A DNA stretch of 64,000 bases from Locusta migratoria (GCA_026315105.1 CM048744.1:836514094-836578093), one strand, 5' to 3'. Shown: positions 9,882-19,925, numbered from the stretch's first letter. Notes: a model not told the origin generated them from the letters alone. A program made the numbers and translations.

Positions 9882-11015
9882 CTAATTTGTCGTCCCTTCC
9901 GAATAATAGGAATTGTCCAAGCCTTGAAAATAGCAATTAGTTTCTGTAATCAGCTCCTTGTTTGAATGAAATCTTCGTCCCACCAGCCATTTCTTCAAAT
10001 AGGGGAACAAACAGTAGTCCGAGGGAACCAAGTCTGGAGAAATGTTTGTAAAGCCTATGGGACTTAACTGCGGGGCCATCAGTCCCTAAACTTACTAACT
10101 TATACTAAAGACAACACAAAGATCCATGACCGCGGGAGGATTCGAACCTCCCACGCGGGAGGCCTCGCGATCCGCAACGTGGTGCTCCAGACCGCTCGGG
10201 TTCTCCCACGCGGCAAGTCTGGAGAACAGGAGGGATGTGAAACGAGTCGAAATCCTCTTTCCAATAATTTTGCGACAACAAATACTGAGGTGTGTGCTCT
10301 TGCATTGTCGTGATGGAAATGGACTTTTTCGTGGGCCAATCGCCGGCGTTTTTCTTGCAGCTCGGTTTTCAAACGGTTCAATAACGATGAATAAAATGCA
10401 CCTGTAATTGTTTTACCCAGTTCCAGATACTCGATTGAGAATTATCCCTTGCGAATACCAAAAGACTGTACCCATATCCTTTCCGGTCGAAGGACCGGTC
10501 TTCACCTTTTTTGGTGCAGATTCTGCCTTGGTAACCTATTGTTAAGATTGTTCTTTGGTCTCAGGAGTATAGTCCTGCGGATTCTTCCTGAACAGCTGGA
10601 AACCTTCCTTGCAACAGTTCACACGATTACATTTTTGGTCAAGCGTGAGCAATCGCGGCACCCATCTTGCGGATAGCTTTCTCATGGTTAAATGTTTATG
10701 CAAAATATTATGAACCCGTTCATTGGAGTTGCCCACAGCACTAGCAATCTCATGCACCTTAACTCTTCTGTCATCCATCACCATATCATGGATTTTACCA
10801 ATGGTTTGTGGAGTCGTGACCTCTACAGGGCGTCCAGAACGATCAACGTCACATGTGCTCATATGGCCACTCCGAAAATTTTGAAACCACTTATAAACTG
10901 TCCTAATCGAAGCTGCAGAGTCACCATAATGTTTATCAAGCTTCTCTTTAGTCTCCTGAGGCGTTCTGCCTTTCATAAAGTGATGTTTAATCACACGAAA
11001 TTCTTTTTTCTCCAT
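9882..11015 (-). pseudogene. mariner transposase (copy 2)
   Basis: The N-terminal part (11015-10542) has the helix-turn-helix block MEKKEFRVIKHHFMKGRTP, then VYKWFQNFRSGH, SGRPVEVTTPQTI, HDMVMDDRRVKVHEIA and KLSARWVPRLLTLDQK. The catalytic part follows in other frames: FHHDNARAHTS (second Asp) and SPDLVPSDYCLFPYLKKWL (third Asp region). Stops and frameshifts occur between about 10540 and 10380. A SINE is inserted exactly at the codons for SPDL, so its target duplication repeats that motif on both sides. Confidence 0.9.
10042..10214 (-). mobile_element. tRNA-derived SINE (family 1) in mariner copy 2
   Basis: Minus-strand copy: tail AATGTTTGTAAAGC at the left, body GGGACTTAACTGCGGGGCC, B-box GGTTCGAATCC in reverse, head near 10200. 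It is flanked by the exact 12-bp duplication AAGTCTGGAGAA (10030-10041 and 10215-10226). Confidence 0.93.
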
Positions 11016-11175
11016 TCATTGGCATTCACTCGGCTTTCTTGATTCACGTCAATGCCAAACACAAAGAAATAGACCAATATCGCTAAAACTCTGCGTGCGG
11101 TCTTTCCGAAGACTAACTAAAGACCTCGATATGCGCCGGTGATGCCTTTGCACTGTCTTTTCAAACGGCCTCGTA

Positions 11176-11472
11176 GATATATATGTCTCTCTTCATCGTT
11201 TTTCTCCCATTGGTTCTCAATTGCCACGCCTTTTTCTTTCTCACGGTCTGGTCTGTCTCTTCAGTCTGCATGCCTCTCCTCACTACACACGTTCTTGCGG
11301 ACGGTTTGGTAGGGTGTGTAATCCCTAGTCCCAGAAAGTAACGCTTGGTTATAGGGGATGGAGGAAAGCGGGAAAAAATGTTGGTAATTAAAGTTGGCCA
11401 CTCTGGGGGATCCAGACCACAGAGCTTATTATCGTCTCTTTTTCTTATTTCCACTATCTCTCGTCTCTGCTA
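11176..11472. other. Non-coding spacer
   Basis: Nothing recognisable between mariner copy 2 and mariner copy 3. There is a short open frame on the minus strand but no domain. Confidence 0.5.
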
Positions 11473-11489
11473 CTACGAGGGTTGGAACT

Positions 11490-12881
11490 TACACTACTGG
11501 CCATTAAAATTGTTACACCAAGAAGCAAACGGGTATTCATTGGACAAATATATTATACTAGAACTGACATGTGATTACATTTTCACGCAGTTTGGGTGCA
11601 TAGATCCTAAGAAATAAGTACCCAGAACAACCACCTCTGGCCGTAATAACGGCATTGATACGCTTGGGCATTGAGTCAAACACAGCTTGGATGGCGTGTA
11701 CAGGTAGAGATCCCCATGCAGCTTCAACACGATACCACAGTTCATCAAGAGTAGTGACTGGCGTATTGTGACGTGCCAGTTGCTCGGTCACCATTGACAA
11801 GACGTTTTCAATTGGTGAGAGATCAGGAGAATCTGCTGGCCAGGGCATCAGTTGAACATTATCCGTATCCAGAAAGGCCCGTACAGGACCTGCAACATGC
11901 GGTAGTGCATTATCCTGCTGAAATGTACGGTTTCGCAGGGATTGAATAAAGCGTAGAGCCACGGGTCGTAACACAACTGAAATGTAACGGCCACTGTTCA
12001 AAGTGCCGTCGATTCGAACAAGAGGTGTCCGAGACGTGTAACCAATGGAATCCAATACCATCATGCCGGGTAATAAGCCAGTATTGCGATGAAGAATACA
12101 CGCTTCCAATGTGCGTTCACTGCGATGTCCCAAACACGGATGCGACCATCATGATGCTGTAAACAGAACCTGGATTCATCCGAAAAAAATGACTTTTGCA
12201 ATTCGTGCACCCAGGTTCATCGTTGCGTACACCGTCGCAGGTGCTCCTGTCTGTGATGCAGCGTCAAGGGTAACCGCATCCAGGGTCTCCGAGCTGATAG
12301 TTCATGCTGCTGCAAACGTCGTCGAACTGTTCGTGCAGATGGTTGTTGTCTTGCAAACGTCCCCATCTGTTGACTCAGGGATCGAGACGTGGCTGCACGA
12401 TCCGTTACAACCATGCGGATAAGATGCCTATCGTCTCGACTGCTAGTGATACGAGGCCGTTGGGATCCAGCGCAGTGTTCCGATTTGCCTTCCTGAACCC
12501 ACCGATTCCATATTCTGCTGACAGTCATTGGATCGTGACCAACGCAAGCAGCAATGTCGCGACACGATAAACCCCAATTGCGAAAGGCTACAATATGACC
12601 TTTAGCAAAGGCGGAAACGGTACGCATTTCTCCTCCTTACACGAGGCATCACAACAACTTTGCACCAGGCAACGCCGGTCAACTGCTGTTTGTGTATGAG
12701 AAATCGGTCGGTAACTTTCCTCATGTCAGCACGTTGTAGGTGTCGCCACCGGCGCCAACCTTGTGTGAATGCTCTGAAAAGCTAATCATTTGCATATCAC
12801 AGCATCTTCTTCCTCTCGATTAAATTGCGCGTCTGTAGCACGTCATCTTCGTGGTGTAGCAATTTTAATGTCCAGGAGTTA
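11490..12881 (-). mobile_element. Tc1-like element inserted in the mariner copy 3 TIR
   Basis: Inverted ends: CTACTGGCCATTAAAATTG at the left and, reversed, CTCCTGGACATTAAAATTG at the right. Each is flanked by TA, the expected target duplication. The insertion is 1.39 kb. Joining the flanks restores the mariner terminus, so Tc1 is the younger element. Confidence 0.92.
11558..12627 (-). pseudogene. Tc1-like transposase
   Basis: The N-terminal frame (12627-12217) carries a paired helix-turn-helix: IVAFRNWGLSCRDIAACVG, TVSRIWNRWVQEG, RPRITSSRDDRHL. The catalytic part (12133-11558) has FQQDNALPHVA (second Asp) and WPADSPDLSPIENVLSM (the Glu of DD34E). The first Asp (SDESRFCL) sits in a different frame at about 12170-12190, so at least one indel breaks the protein between the halves. 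Otherwise the length (about 345 residues) and motif order are normal. It is close to intact and probably young. Confidence 0.92.
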
Positions 12882-13385
12882 AATAGTGGCAACTATTTAT
12901 TCAAAACCGATAAAAAAGCGTTTCATGTTTGCACCTTTTACTGTCCTTCAAAGTAGTCACCAGCGTTGTGTAGTAAACTTTGCCAGCGATGTGGAAGGCG
13001 TGGTACACTGTTAGCAGAACCTGTTCTGTTGATACTGCGAATGGAGCGGTCTACTATCTATCGAATCTCTGGAACAGTTCTGAAGCGAATTCCACGAAGT
13101 AGTTCTTTCATCTTCGGAATGAAATCAGTCTTAAGGACTTCAGTTCGGGGAGTATGTTGGATGCTACACTACTTCCCAGTCCCATCGACCAAACAGGGCA
13201 GCCACAGCTTGCGCTGTATGCGCCTATGCATTGTCGTGCAAAACGATTGGTGCATTGCGTAGAAAGCGTTGCCGCTTCTTTCGCAAAGCTGGTCATAGGT
13301 GATGCTTCAAAAATGAACAGTAATACTGTGCATTGACGGTGTGCCGTGGAGAAACGTATTGCTTTAGGATAATACCATCACAAGG

Positions 13386-14396
13386 ATTGGATGACGAAAC
13401 ACTAAACTATATTTTCAAACTAATCCATGATATGTTTGAAACTGGAGAAATACCGGAAAATTTTAACACATATGTCAATATATAACCGAATAAAAAGTAA
13501 AATTGAACAGAATTTGGATGAAGATCAATTTGGATTTCGACAGAATAGAGGAACAAGAGAAGCTATCTTAATGTTAAGACAAATCATGGATAAAATGCTG
13601 GACCTATAAAGACCACTGTTGATTGCTTCCATGGACTTGGAAAAAGTCTTCGATAACAGGAATCGGAATGTTCTGATGTTGATGTAGATTTGCGAGACAT
13701 ATGGATAGTGCATGAACTCTACAAAAATCAGAGAGCAGTTATAAATGTACATGGTGAAATACGACAAAGATGCAGTTTATCACCAGTGCTTTTCAACTTG
13801 TATATTGAGGAGGGAATTAAGGAATGTACAATAAAGAGTCCATGGAAGGAATTAAGACCAATGGAGTGGAAATTAAAATGATAAGGTTTGCTGATGACAT
13901 AGCCATTACTGAAGTGAGCGAAGAAAATCTGCAAAAGGCCTTATCGAGAATGAATGAGATCCTGCCAGATAAATACAACATGAAAATCATCACAAAGAAG
14001 ACAGAGATCATGGTATACAGCCACGAGCAAATTACAACTGAAATTAAGATTAATGATGTACCATTGAAACAAGTTAATGTATTCACCTACTTAGGAAGTG
14101 AAATCACACCAGATGGCAAAAGTTCAGGAGACGTAAAAAGCAAAATTGCGCAAGTTAAAATAGCCTTCGACAATAAACGGATGCTTCTTACATTAAGAAA
14201 TATAAAAGAAGAGACCAAAAAGACATCTATAAAATGTTATATGTGGAGTGTGGCATTGTATGGCTCCGAAACTTGGACACTCGGCGTTTGCGACAAGAGA
14301 GGAATAGAAGCATTTGAATTGTGATGTTGGAGGAGGATCCAGAAAACCCCTTAGACGGCAAAGATGACAAACGACGAAGTTCTTACAAGTTTGAAT
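13386..14396 (+). pseudogene. RTE-like LINE fragment (RT and C-terminal region)
   Basis: Decayed non-LTR retrotransposon on the plus strand. It has FKLIHDMFETGEIPENF, DQFGFRQNRGTREAILMLRQ, SMDLEKVFDN, a CSLSPVLFNLYIEEGI block, and MIRFADDIAI at about 13878-13905 (catalytic Asp pair). VFTYLGSEITPDGKSSGDV and YMWSVALYGSETWTLG follow, the C-terminal signature shared with RTE/BovB-type elements. It ends at TNDEVLTSLN near 14396, and the rest is missing. Several stops lie between 13600 and 13820. It belongs to the same broad family as 19535-19837 and 40500-42441. Confidence 0.85.
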
Positions 14397-14482
14397 AGCT
14401 CTTCAATATCCGTGTTTGCTTACAAATAAATTTGCTTTTTAGGTATGATCTGCCTTGAGCAAACACAATTGTTTTTAATTTC

Positions 14483-14524
14483 TCCCAAACATGTTTCGCT
14501 GGCGTTGCAGCATCATCAGTGGGA
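14483..14524 (-). ncRNA. Hammerhead-ribozyme-like motif
   Basis: Read on the minus strand: TCCCA (14524-14520), the core box CTGATGA (14519-14513), one T, stem II GCTG/CAGC around a CAACGC loop, the core box GAAA (14497-14494), a self-complementary ACATGT (14494-14489), T at 14488 as cleavage position, then TGGGA (14487-14483), which pairs perfectly with TCCCA as stem I. A short palindromic stem III fits hammerheads that act as dimers, known from Penelope-like elements and retrozymes. The one deviation is the extra T before stem II. Self-cleavage is not shown by sequence alone. Confidence 0.6.
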
Positions 14525-14589
14525 TATTTATTTTATACTGTCTGTCAAATGAACAATGAAATGATTGTTACTTTTTGTACATTAAGTGT

Positions 14590-15205
14590 AGAAACTACAG
14601 ACAACTAGGGACAACGGCTACAGCAACAGCCAGATTACGAAAGCTATCTTCCCGAAGACACACAAGCAGATGACCCCCCAAGGAGGACTCAAAGAAACTT
14701 GCATTTTTGCCGTTCTGTGGCTGTCACTAGAAAGATTAGCCAACACCTTAAGAGAGACAAAATCGACTCACGTCGGTTTATGAGACCTGTCAAGGATGAC
14801 GTAGGCCTAAGAACACCCGGAGTATATAAAATACCTTGTGGTTGTGCACAATTTTACATAGGACAAACAGTGCGCACTATTGAACAGCGCTGTGTGGAAC
14901 ACGAAAGATATTATCGTTTACATTATTCCGAAAGGTCAGCAATTGTGGAACATGCACTTGAAAACAGACATCGTATTGCGTTTGAGGAGACATCCATAAC
15001 GAACAGTTTCTGGGCTAGGGTAATAAAAGAGGTGATTGAGATCAAAATAGCTGACAATACTCTTAATAGAGACGGTGGCTTGCAGCTGAGCACGGTTTGG
15101 AACCTGGCGATCGGAAGGTTGAAGCGGGCGCGGCAGGCGCGCGACCAAAACATTGCCTTATATGGTCATGTCGCGGGGCACCAGTGACGTCACAGCCCGC
15201 AGTAA
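14590..15205 (+). pseudogene. PLE fragment: linker, GIY-YIG domain and partial pLTR
   Basis: Begins at GACAACGGCTACAGCAACAG (linker DNGYSN) and continues through LAFLPFCG-type linker and MRPVKDDVGLRTPGVYKI. The GIY-YIG domain follows: CGCAQFYIGQTVRTIEQRC, EHERYYRLHYSERSAIVEH, TNSFWARVIKEVIEIKI. The last frame is open for 162 residues (14699-15187). It runs into a pLTR start with TGACGTCA at 15185, then stops before the TATA box. It is the best-kept GIY-YIG region in the window. The RT part is absent. Confidence 0.88.
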
Positions 15206-15334
15206 AGCACTAGATATACCGAGTTGAACAATCCGACATTTTGAATCCCAGTCCAACGACAATGTTGTATGCTTTGTGTGGTACAGTGGAGTGATTCAGG
15301 GAATATTTTGTTATTTATTGTTTCCTAGTGTGAA

Positions 15335-15480
15335 ATGGTTCGTTGTGCAACTCCAAGCTGCTCAACTAATAGCAGACATGGTGGCTGTAAGTTTTATCGG
15401 TTTCCTTCAAACTTAGATCGGAGTAAAAAGTTGCTTGTAAATTCCAGATGCCCAAACCGAACAACTAGAAAAAGCCTTTT
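15335..15480 (+). pseudogene. THAP-type zinc-finger start (fragment)
   Basis: ATG at 15335 opens MVRCATPSCSTNSRHGGCKF, then YRFPSNLDRSKKLLVNSRC. The C-x4-C pair and FYRFP block match the first half of a THAP domain (a C2CH DNA-binding finger of P-element-related transposases and host regulators). The second half (C-x2-H) is not found downstream, and the frame becomes poly-Phe. It could be a first exon or a transposase remnant. Confidence 0.55.
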
Positions 15481-16406
15481 TTTTAAATTTGTATAAGAAA
15501 TAGTTATGCTCACAGAAATGTAGTAATGAAAGTATAGAGGCCCCCTATACGTGTAAGCAATGGTTTATTTTAATTTTGCTATAGGTTGTTACAGTAACAC
15601 GACACATTGCGTTTGAAGTAAACTGTTTTTCTTGATTTTATTTAGACCAACTAAGGAGTTATTCTAAGGGCTGTTAATTGTTTTTTAAGTGTTGTATGAG
15701 TGCAGCTGGCTTAACCTAGGAAGTGGTTTTTATATTATATTATTTCGCATTAGTTCAGTGTTTAATTTAAATTTGACTCAACAGGGGAATATGGCAGGCC
15801 TAAGCGAAGCTGTGAACAAGATGTCTGAGAAAACTAATAAGAATAAATTGAACTTCGCAAAGAATGGAGACAGGAAAGAAGTCGTACATGAAAAGCATTA
15901 AATTCAAAACTTAGCATGCAACATTCACTTCATTTCAAATTGCATGCTACCCGAGAGACTTTATGTAGTCGTTATTTAACAAAACCAGACGTTAAAAGTT
16001 ATTAAACACATTTTTGACGTAAAATCTTCCCTGAAATATGTTACGTCCAAAATACGCAACATATTAGAGGTGTGAATATGGGAAGTAATTGCAGTTTAAC
16101 ATTATTCCGTAACTATTTTCGAATGCAGCTCGTAGTTAAGTAAAAGTATGAGGCTGTACTATTTATAAACCAGAAAATTCGATAATTGTAACATATTTTA
16201 ACTGTATTTGGTATATATTTAGAACAGCAACATCCAAATTTATCACATCTCTAAACATCCATCTAAGCACTAACTTTAAGCTGCTTGCCTCTAACAATGA
16301 GATGTAATGCAATAAATTTACTATGCTGTAATATTTTCTGCGTTAGGAAAGTATATTTAATGGCCTTAAGAGCATATTAAAAGCGTATGTATTCCCTAGT
16401 CTTTAA
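15481..16406. other. Non-coding, AT-rich
   Basis: No gene recognised. One open frame at 15689-15901 (70 residues) has no known domain and looks fortuitous. Confidence 0.5.
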
Positions 16407-16484
16407 ATGCGCGCCTTCAACATGAGATTTAAAATGGCGGATTGTTCTGCTTGTACTATACAGTGCTCTAGCCCGCAGTGCAGC

Positions 16485-16492
16485 TATATAAG
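16485..16492 (+). promoter_or_regulatory. TATA box resembling the PLE pLTR promoter
   Basis: GCTATATAAG here has the same context (GCCCGCAGT upstream, ACGACAGCAG downstream) as the pLTR promoter at 6871-6895. It lies just upstream of a long ORF, which suggests that a PLE-type promoter drives it. Confidence 0.45.
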
Positions 16493-16583
16493 GACGACAG
16501 CAGCAATGGAGGCAGCATGTCTCCGTCTGCGTGAATCTCTGCTGCTAGAACAGCAGCGGAAGACGGCGCGAGACGTCGGAACC

Positions 16584-17044
16584 ATGATGGAAGGCGCCGC
16601 CGAAAGACTGGAGAAGAAAGAAGACAGGTGGTCGCAAACGCCCCTTCTGAAGACGCGAACGCTGGCAGAACAGACGGACACCATCGACTGTGCTGAGAAA
16701 GGGACGCAGACGGAAGACGCTGCCCCCTCAGCAAAGAAGACAAAGACGATGACGAATCAAATAGTGATGACGGAGGAGGTCCTTAATTGGAAGCATCAGC
16801 TCCAAACGCGAGAGGGCTTCAATAGGGACAAGGAACGCTTCTACAAAGAAAAGGCTGCTGGACAGTGGCCCCAGAGGAAGGTCTTCCACAACCTTACTGG
16901 AAGGAGTATTTTCCGCACCACCTTCAGGAAGAATATGGCGATCCTCCTCGAGACGCCGCCACAACAGAAGCCCTGAAGCGGCTTCAAGAAGAAGAAGTCA
17001 AAAAGGAAAGTAGGGGATACTACGGCCAACGCCGAAGGAGACCC
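16584..17044 (+). CDS. Unrecognised charged protein ORF in a PLE-like context
   Basis: An open frame spans 16407-16976. I prefer the ATG at 16584 (context ACCATGATGG), because the TATA box at 16485 would put transcription start near 16515. The peptide is rich in Glu, Lys, Thr and Gln, with GTQTED and a helical RDKERFYKEKAAGQW stretch. A +1/-1 slip near 16890 would join it to a second frame (to 17044) with YWKEYFPHHLQEEYGDPP and a basic end. A purine-rich 3' region with A16 at about 17380-17396 and a PLE pLTR tail follow. I do not recognise the family; it may be an extra ORF of a PLE or a retroposed sequence. Confidence 0.35.
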
Positions 17045-17397
17045 TGAAAAGCCAAAACACAACAAACCAGCAGATCGATACACAAGGTGGTTACCACCAC
17101 CAGCTCTGACCCAGGTTTCCGTGGTTTCCTGTTGGCTGTAAGGTGAATACCGGAGCTGTTCCCATGCCCACGGAGTATTCCCAACTGGGACAAACCTTCC
17201 CCCCCCCCTTTTACAAGAAAACATACACATAAATGACCCATCCACCCAGCAAAAGAAATAACTTAATTAATAAAGAAACAAGACATCCCACACGTGTGGG
17301 AACCCTCCCAAGGCTGAAAAGAGCAAAAGCACGCTCTCAAGCAGCCCGCCTCACCCCCTCAGGGTGAGGAATGAAAAGTGAAAAAAAAAAAAAAAAT

Positions 17398-17482
17398 GGC
17401 CGTGGAGGTCTCGGCCGAAACGTCGTGCATAGTAAACCATATGACGTGTCTGGAAACCCGAGAAGATTTTATCAACATAACT
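17398..17482 (+). repeat. PLE pLTR tail fragment with hammerhead-like half
   Basis: GGCCGTGGAGGTCTCGGCC forms a 5-bp stem followed by GAAACGTC, then GTGCATAGTAAACCATATGA and CCCGAGAAGATTTTATC. It aligns with the end of the pLTRs at 870-933 and 6930-7001. The stem-GAAAC-GTC order is hammerhead-like, but the CTGATGA box is replaced by poly(A). Confidence 0.6.
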
Positions 17483-17630
17483 TCAAATGTTCAAATATTT
17501 GTACAGCTTATGGGACTTAACTACGGGGTCATCAGTCCCTAAACTTACAAACTACTTATGAACTAACTAAGACTAAGGACAGCACAAATATCCATGCCCG
17601 AGGGGGGATTCGAACCCCCGACCGTAGGGA
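17483..17630 (-). mobile_element. tRNA-derived SINE (family 1), 5'-truncated
   Basis: Minus-strand copy with tail, body and B-box but no A-box. Exact 10-bp flanking duplication CAACATAACT (17473-17482 and 17631-17640). The truncation coincides with the duplication, so it was made during insertion. Confidence 0.93.
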
Positions 17631-17640
17631 CAACATAACT

Positions 17641-18369
17641 CGCCGGGAAACAATGCATACACATACAATTAGAAATAGCTCCTCATTTTACGCTTTGTAA
17701 ACAAATCGGCGTTGCGAATGACAGTTTTTTTACGAATAACATATTGCAAATTAGTTACATCATGAAAAATTATGCATTGCACTTTCGTCGCAGAAAAATC
17801 GCCTGAGAATATGGTGAAAGTACATCGAGAAGCATTCACTACATGGTTGTAATAGTTTGTTATAATTAGGCCTACGTAATTTTCGCTGAAAAATCTGTTT
17901 TAACTGACAACGAAGAAAAGTTATTACTTCATAAATGCGGTACAAATGCCCTACTTTTCCCCCAAAAAACCTTCAAATGACTCTAAAAAAAGTCGCTAAT
18001 CACAAAAATATTTTTTTGTCGCTAAGAAGATCTTTCAATCCCTCAGAGTTACCGTCTTAACCCACAAATTGGCAAACTCTGGGTGTATTCAGTACAGAAA
18101 TCTGATTTTTGACATCGTACAGTCCGATATATTATGTATTCTCAATGAATGAATGGATTTCTTTTTGTTATTCCTCTTACCCTGTAAACACACGAGTGTC
18201 GAAGCATAGGCTACGAAGCTCTTTCCAAGTCTCAACTGATCTACAGAATTTGTCTTTTATAAGCAGCGTACCCTCTTATAGCATGGAAAGGAAGTGAAGA
18301 GTGCTTCTGCGAGAGTAGAAAAGACTGATTGATGTGTTGGCCTTAGCATAAGTTAGTTTAAGTAGTTGT
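17641..18369. other. Non-coding, AT-rich
   Basis: No gene, RNA or mobile-element signature recognised. Confidence 0.5.
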
Positions 18370-18380
18370 AAGTCTAGGCT

Positions 18381-18476
18381 TCAAAATGAAATCAAATATT
18401 TGTAAATCTATGAGACTTAACTTCGTTGGTCATCAGTCCTGAGGCTTACAAACTACTTAAACTAACCTATGGGCAA

Positions 18477-18512
<36 letters not shown>

Positions 18513-18592
18513 CCCGATGGAGGGCTCGAACCTCCGCCGGGGAGTAACCGCGCGCTCCGCAGCAAGGCGCCTTAGATCGCTCGGCCACTCCA
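18381..18592 (-). mobile_element. tRNA-derived SINE (family 1, TTGGTC subfamily) with (AC)n
   Basis: Minus-strand copy with an internal (AC)n tract at about 18480-18510, a reversed B-box and a head at 18590. Exact 11-bp duplication AAGTCTAGGCT (18370-18380 and 18593-18603). Confidence 0.93.
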
Positions 18593-18737
18593 AAGTCTAG
18601 GCTCTGATGTCCACTGCAGTTTGGTGCCACAGTTTTACAAACATTTGAGCATCTGATTTTAAAAAGTGGTGAACCAGTTGCCTCAGTCCTAATTTTCCGC
18701 CTTTCTCACCAAAAATTTTGGCTTGCGAAGTATTTCG

Positions 18738-18768
<31 letters not shown>

Positions 18769-18825
18769 GTTGAAAGAGAATAGTAGAGGGTGACAGTTGT
18801 AGGGAGGAGACAGTGCCAGTGGGAG

Positions 18826-18856
<31 letters not shown>

Positions 18857-18957
18857 GGGGGGAGGGAGGGAGAGAGAGAGAGAGCGAGAGAGAGAGAGAG
18901 AGAGAGGAGGGAGGGAGGGAGGGTGCAGAGTCATGATGAGAGAGAGAGAGACAGGGA
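18738..18957. repeat. Poly(T) run and (GA)n microsatellite
   Basis: About 29 consecutive T at 18740-18768 are followed by a GA/GGGA-rich tract at about 18823-18952. The apparent Ser/Leu-rich frame on the minus strand here comes from this tract only. Confidence 0.9.
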
Positions 18958-18988
18958 CAGTAACACAGGTAAATGGATGAAGATAAAT

Positions 18989-19530
18989 ATGAGCGTTGTA
19001 CCTTAAATAGTGGCAACACTGCTATCGAGACACTATGCAATAGAACCTACTACTGTAGCTTATAGCACACGTTGTTGACATACCGTTACCAACCTTACTC
19101 CGCCCGTCCCACGTCACCGGCGTGCGTACAATCGTCATTTGTGAGCGAGCGGTGTAACGTAACGGTGTCACACTGGATGAGACATGGCCACGTCGTACGA
19201 GCCGAAACTGAAACGCCAATGCCGCGGCCGAGAGCATTGAGGCGCTATACTACGATGCGCAAGGCCGTTCCTCGTCGGGGATTCGAATCCCCCTCGGGCG
19301 TGGATGTTTGTGCCCTCTTTAGTATAAGTTATTTCATAAGTAATTTGTAAGTTTAGGGACTGATGACCCCGTAGTTAAGTCCCTTAAGCTCTACAAACAT
19401 TTGATTTTTTGAAACGCCAATCCAACGAATGGCATCATTATGGTTCGCCGCGGAAGTCGAAAGTGCGTCAGAGCCCCAGTATGGTGATTCTCGTTTACAG
19501 TGATGGTATTCTCTCTCTCGTTCTCAATCC
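18989..19530 (+). pseudogene. mariner fragment (copy 4) with internal deletion
   Basis: The TIR-like GAGCGTTGTACCTTAAATAG and leader at 18989-19180 are joined to the catalytic start GATGAGACATGG (DETW) at about 19177. After a SINE, KRQSNEWHHYGSPRKSKV follows, a mariner catalytic-domain segment. The N-terminal DNA-binding half is deleted and the C-terminal half is missing. Confidence 0.75.
19221..19409 (+). mobile_element. tRNA-derived SINE (family 1, GCTACGATGCG variant) in mariner copy 4
   Basis: Head with a GAGGCGCTATACTACGATGCG variant, B-box GGATTCGAATCC, and standard body and tail. Exact 12-bp duplication TGAAACGCCAAT (19209-19220 and 19410-19421). It shares the variant head with the copy at 55335-55509. 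Confidence 0.93.
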
Positions 19531-19534
19531 AAAG

Positions 19535-19837
19535 ATTGGTTGGCAGCAATCCTTGTCCTCCACGCTTCCTGTTCTCGGATAGCCTCTTCATTTTCTGATA
19601 TAATTCCATTCCTATATCTCTTTGAATCTGTTTCAAGTACTTCAATTTGGGTCTTCGTCTGCCTCTTTTTCCTTCTATACCATTCCTTCCATATCATTGA
19701 CTATAAACTCATTGTGCCTAAACAGATGCCCTATTACCTTTTCTCTTCATTATCGTTTTCAAAAGTGCTCGTTTTTCGCCAATTCTTGTAAGAACTAAAT
19801 TTGCTTTTTTAGTTATGATCTGATCTACACACCGTAG
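19535..19837 (-). pseudogene. RTE-like LINE 3' fragment
   Basis: On the minus strand: LTRIGEKRALLKTIMKRKGN, then RRRPKLKYLKQIQRDIGMEL and KMKRLSEN, the extreme C-terminal region of an RTE-like LINE. It matches the stretch missing from 13386-14396 (both share the TTCTTACAAG joint). Upstream it abuts a PLE fragment on the same strand. Confidence 0.75.
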
Positions 19838-19925
19838 GTGGCTCAGTTCCTTTTGCAAATTTTGTGTGTCTGACACTGCTTCCGCTCGGTGCACCAAGGT
19901 CTTTAAAACTGTTTCTGCGATGGAT
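19838..19925 (-). pseudogene. PLE linker fragment, inverted relative to the next
   Basis: On the minus strand this reads LKTLVHRAEAVSDTQNLQKE, the same PLE linker segment found on the plus strand at 20044-20125. The frame stays open from here into the adjacent LINE fragment (minus strand 20026-19718), a PLE-LINE chimera. Confidence 0.75.

Larger units (their letters stand above)
9763..11175 (-). mobile_element. mariner element (copy 2), near full length
   Basis: Ends are inverted: TACGAGGGGCGTTTGAAAAG at 9763 and CTTTTCAAACGGCCTCGTA ending at 11175, with TA at both edges. Total length is 1.41 kb. Removing the SINE and one target duplication leaves about 1.23 kb, close to a normal mariner. 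The transposase lies on the minus strand. Confidence 0.92.
11473..13385 (-). mobile_element. mariner element (copy 3), 5'-truncated, split by Tc1
   Basis: The terminal sequence TACGAGGGTTGGAACTTA is cut at its TA by a Tc1-like element (11490-12881) and resumes as AAATAGTGGCAACTATTT. The minus-strand transposase C-terminal part lies at about 12950-13370: NAQYYCSFLKHHL, a LHDNA catalytic block, then FIPKMKELLRGIRFRTVPEI and a RLPHRWQSLLHNAGDYFEG end. There are many stops. The other end is missing, replaced near 13386 by an RTE-like LINE. Confidence 0.82.

Noticed and set aside
18597..19040. 147-residue Ser/Leu-rich frame on the minus strand
   Set aside because: It is the translation of the (GA)n microsatellite and poly(T) run, not a gene.
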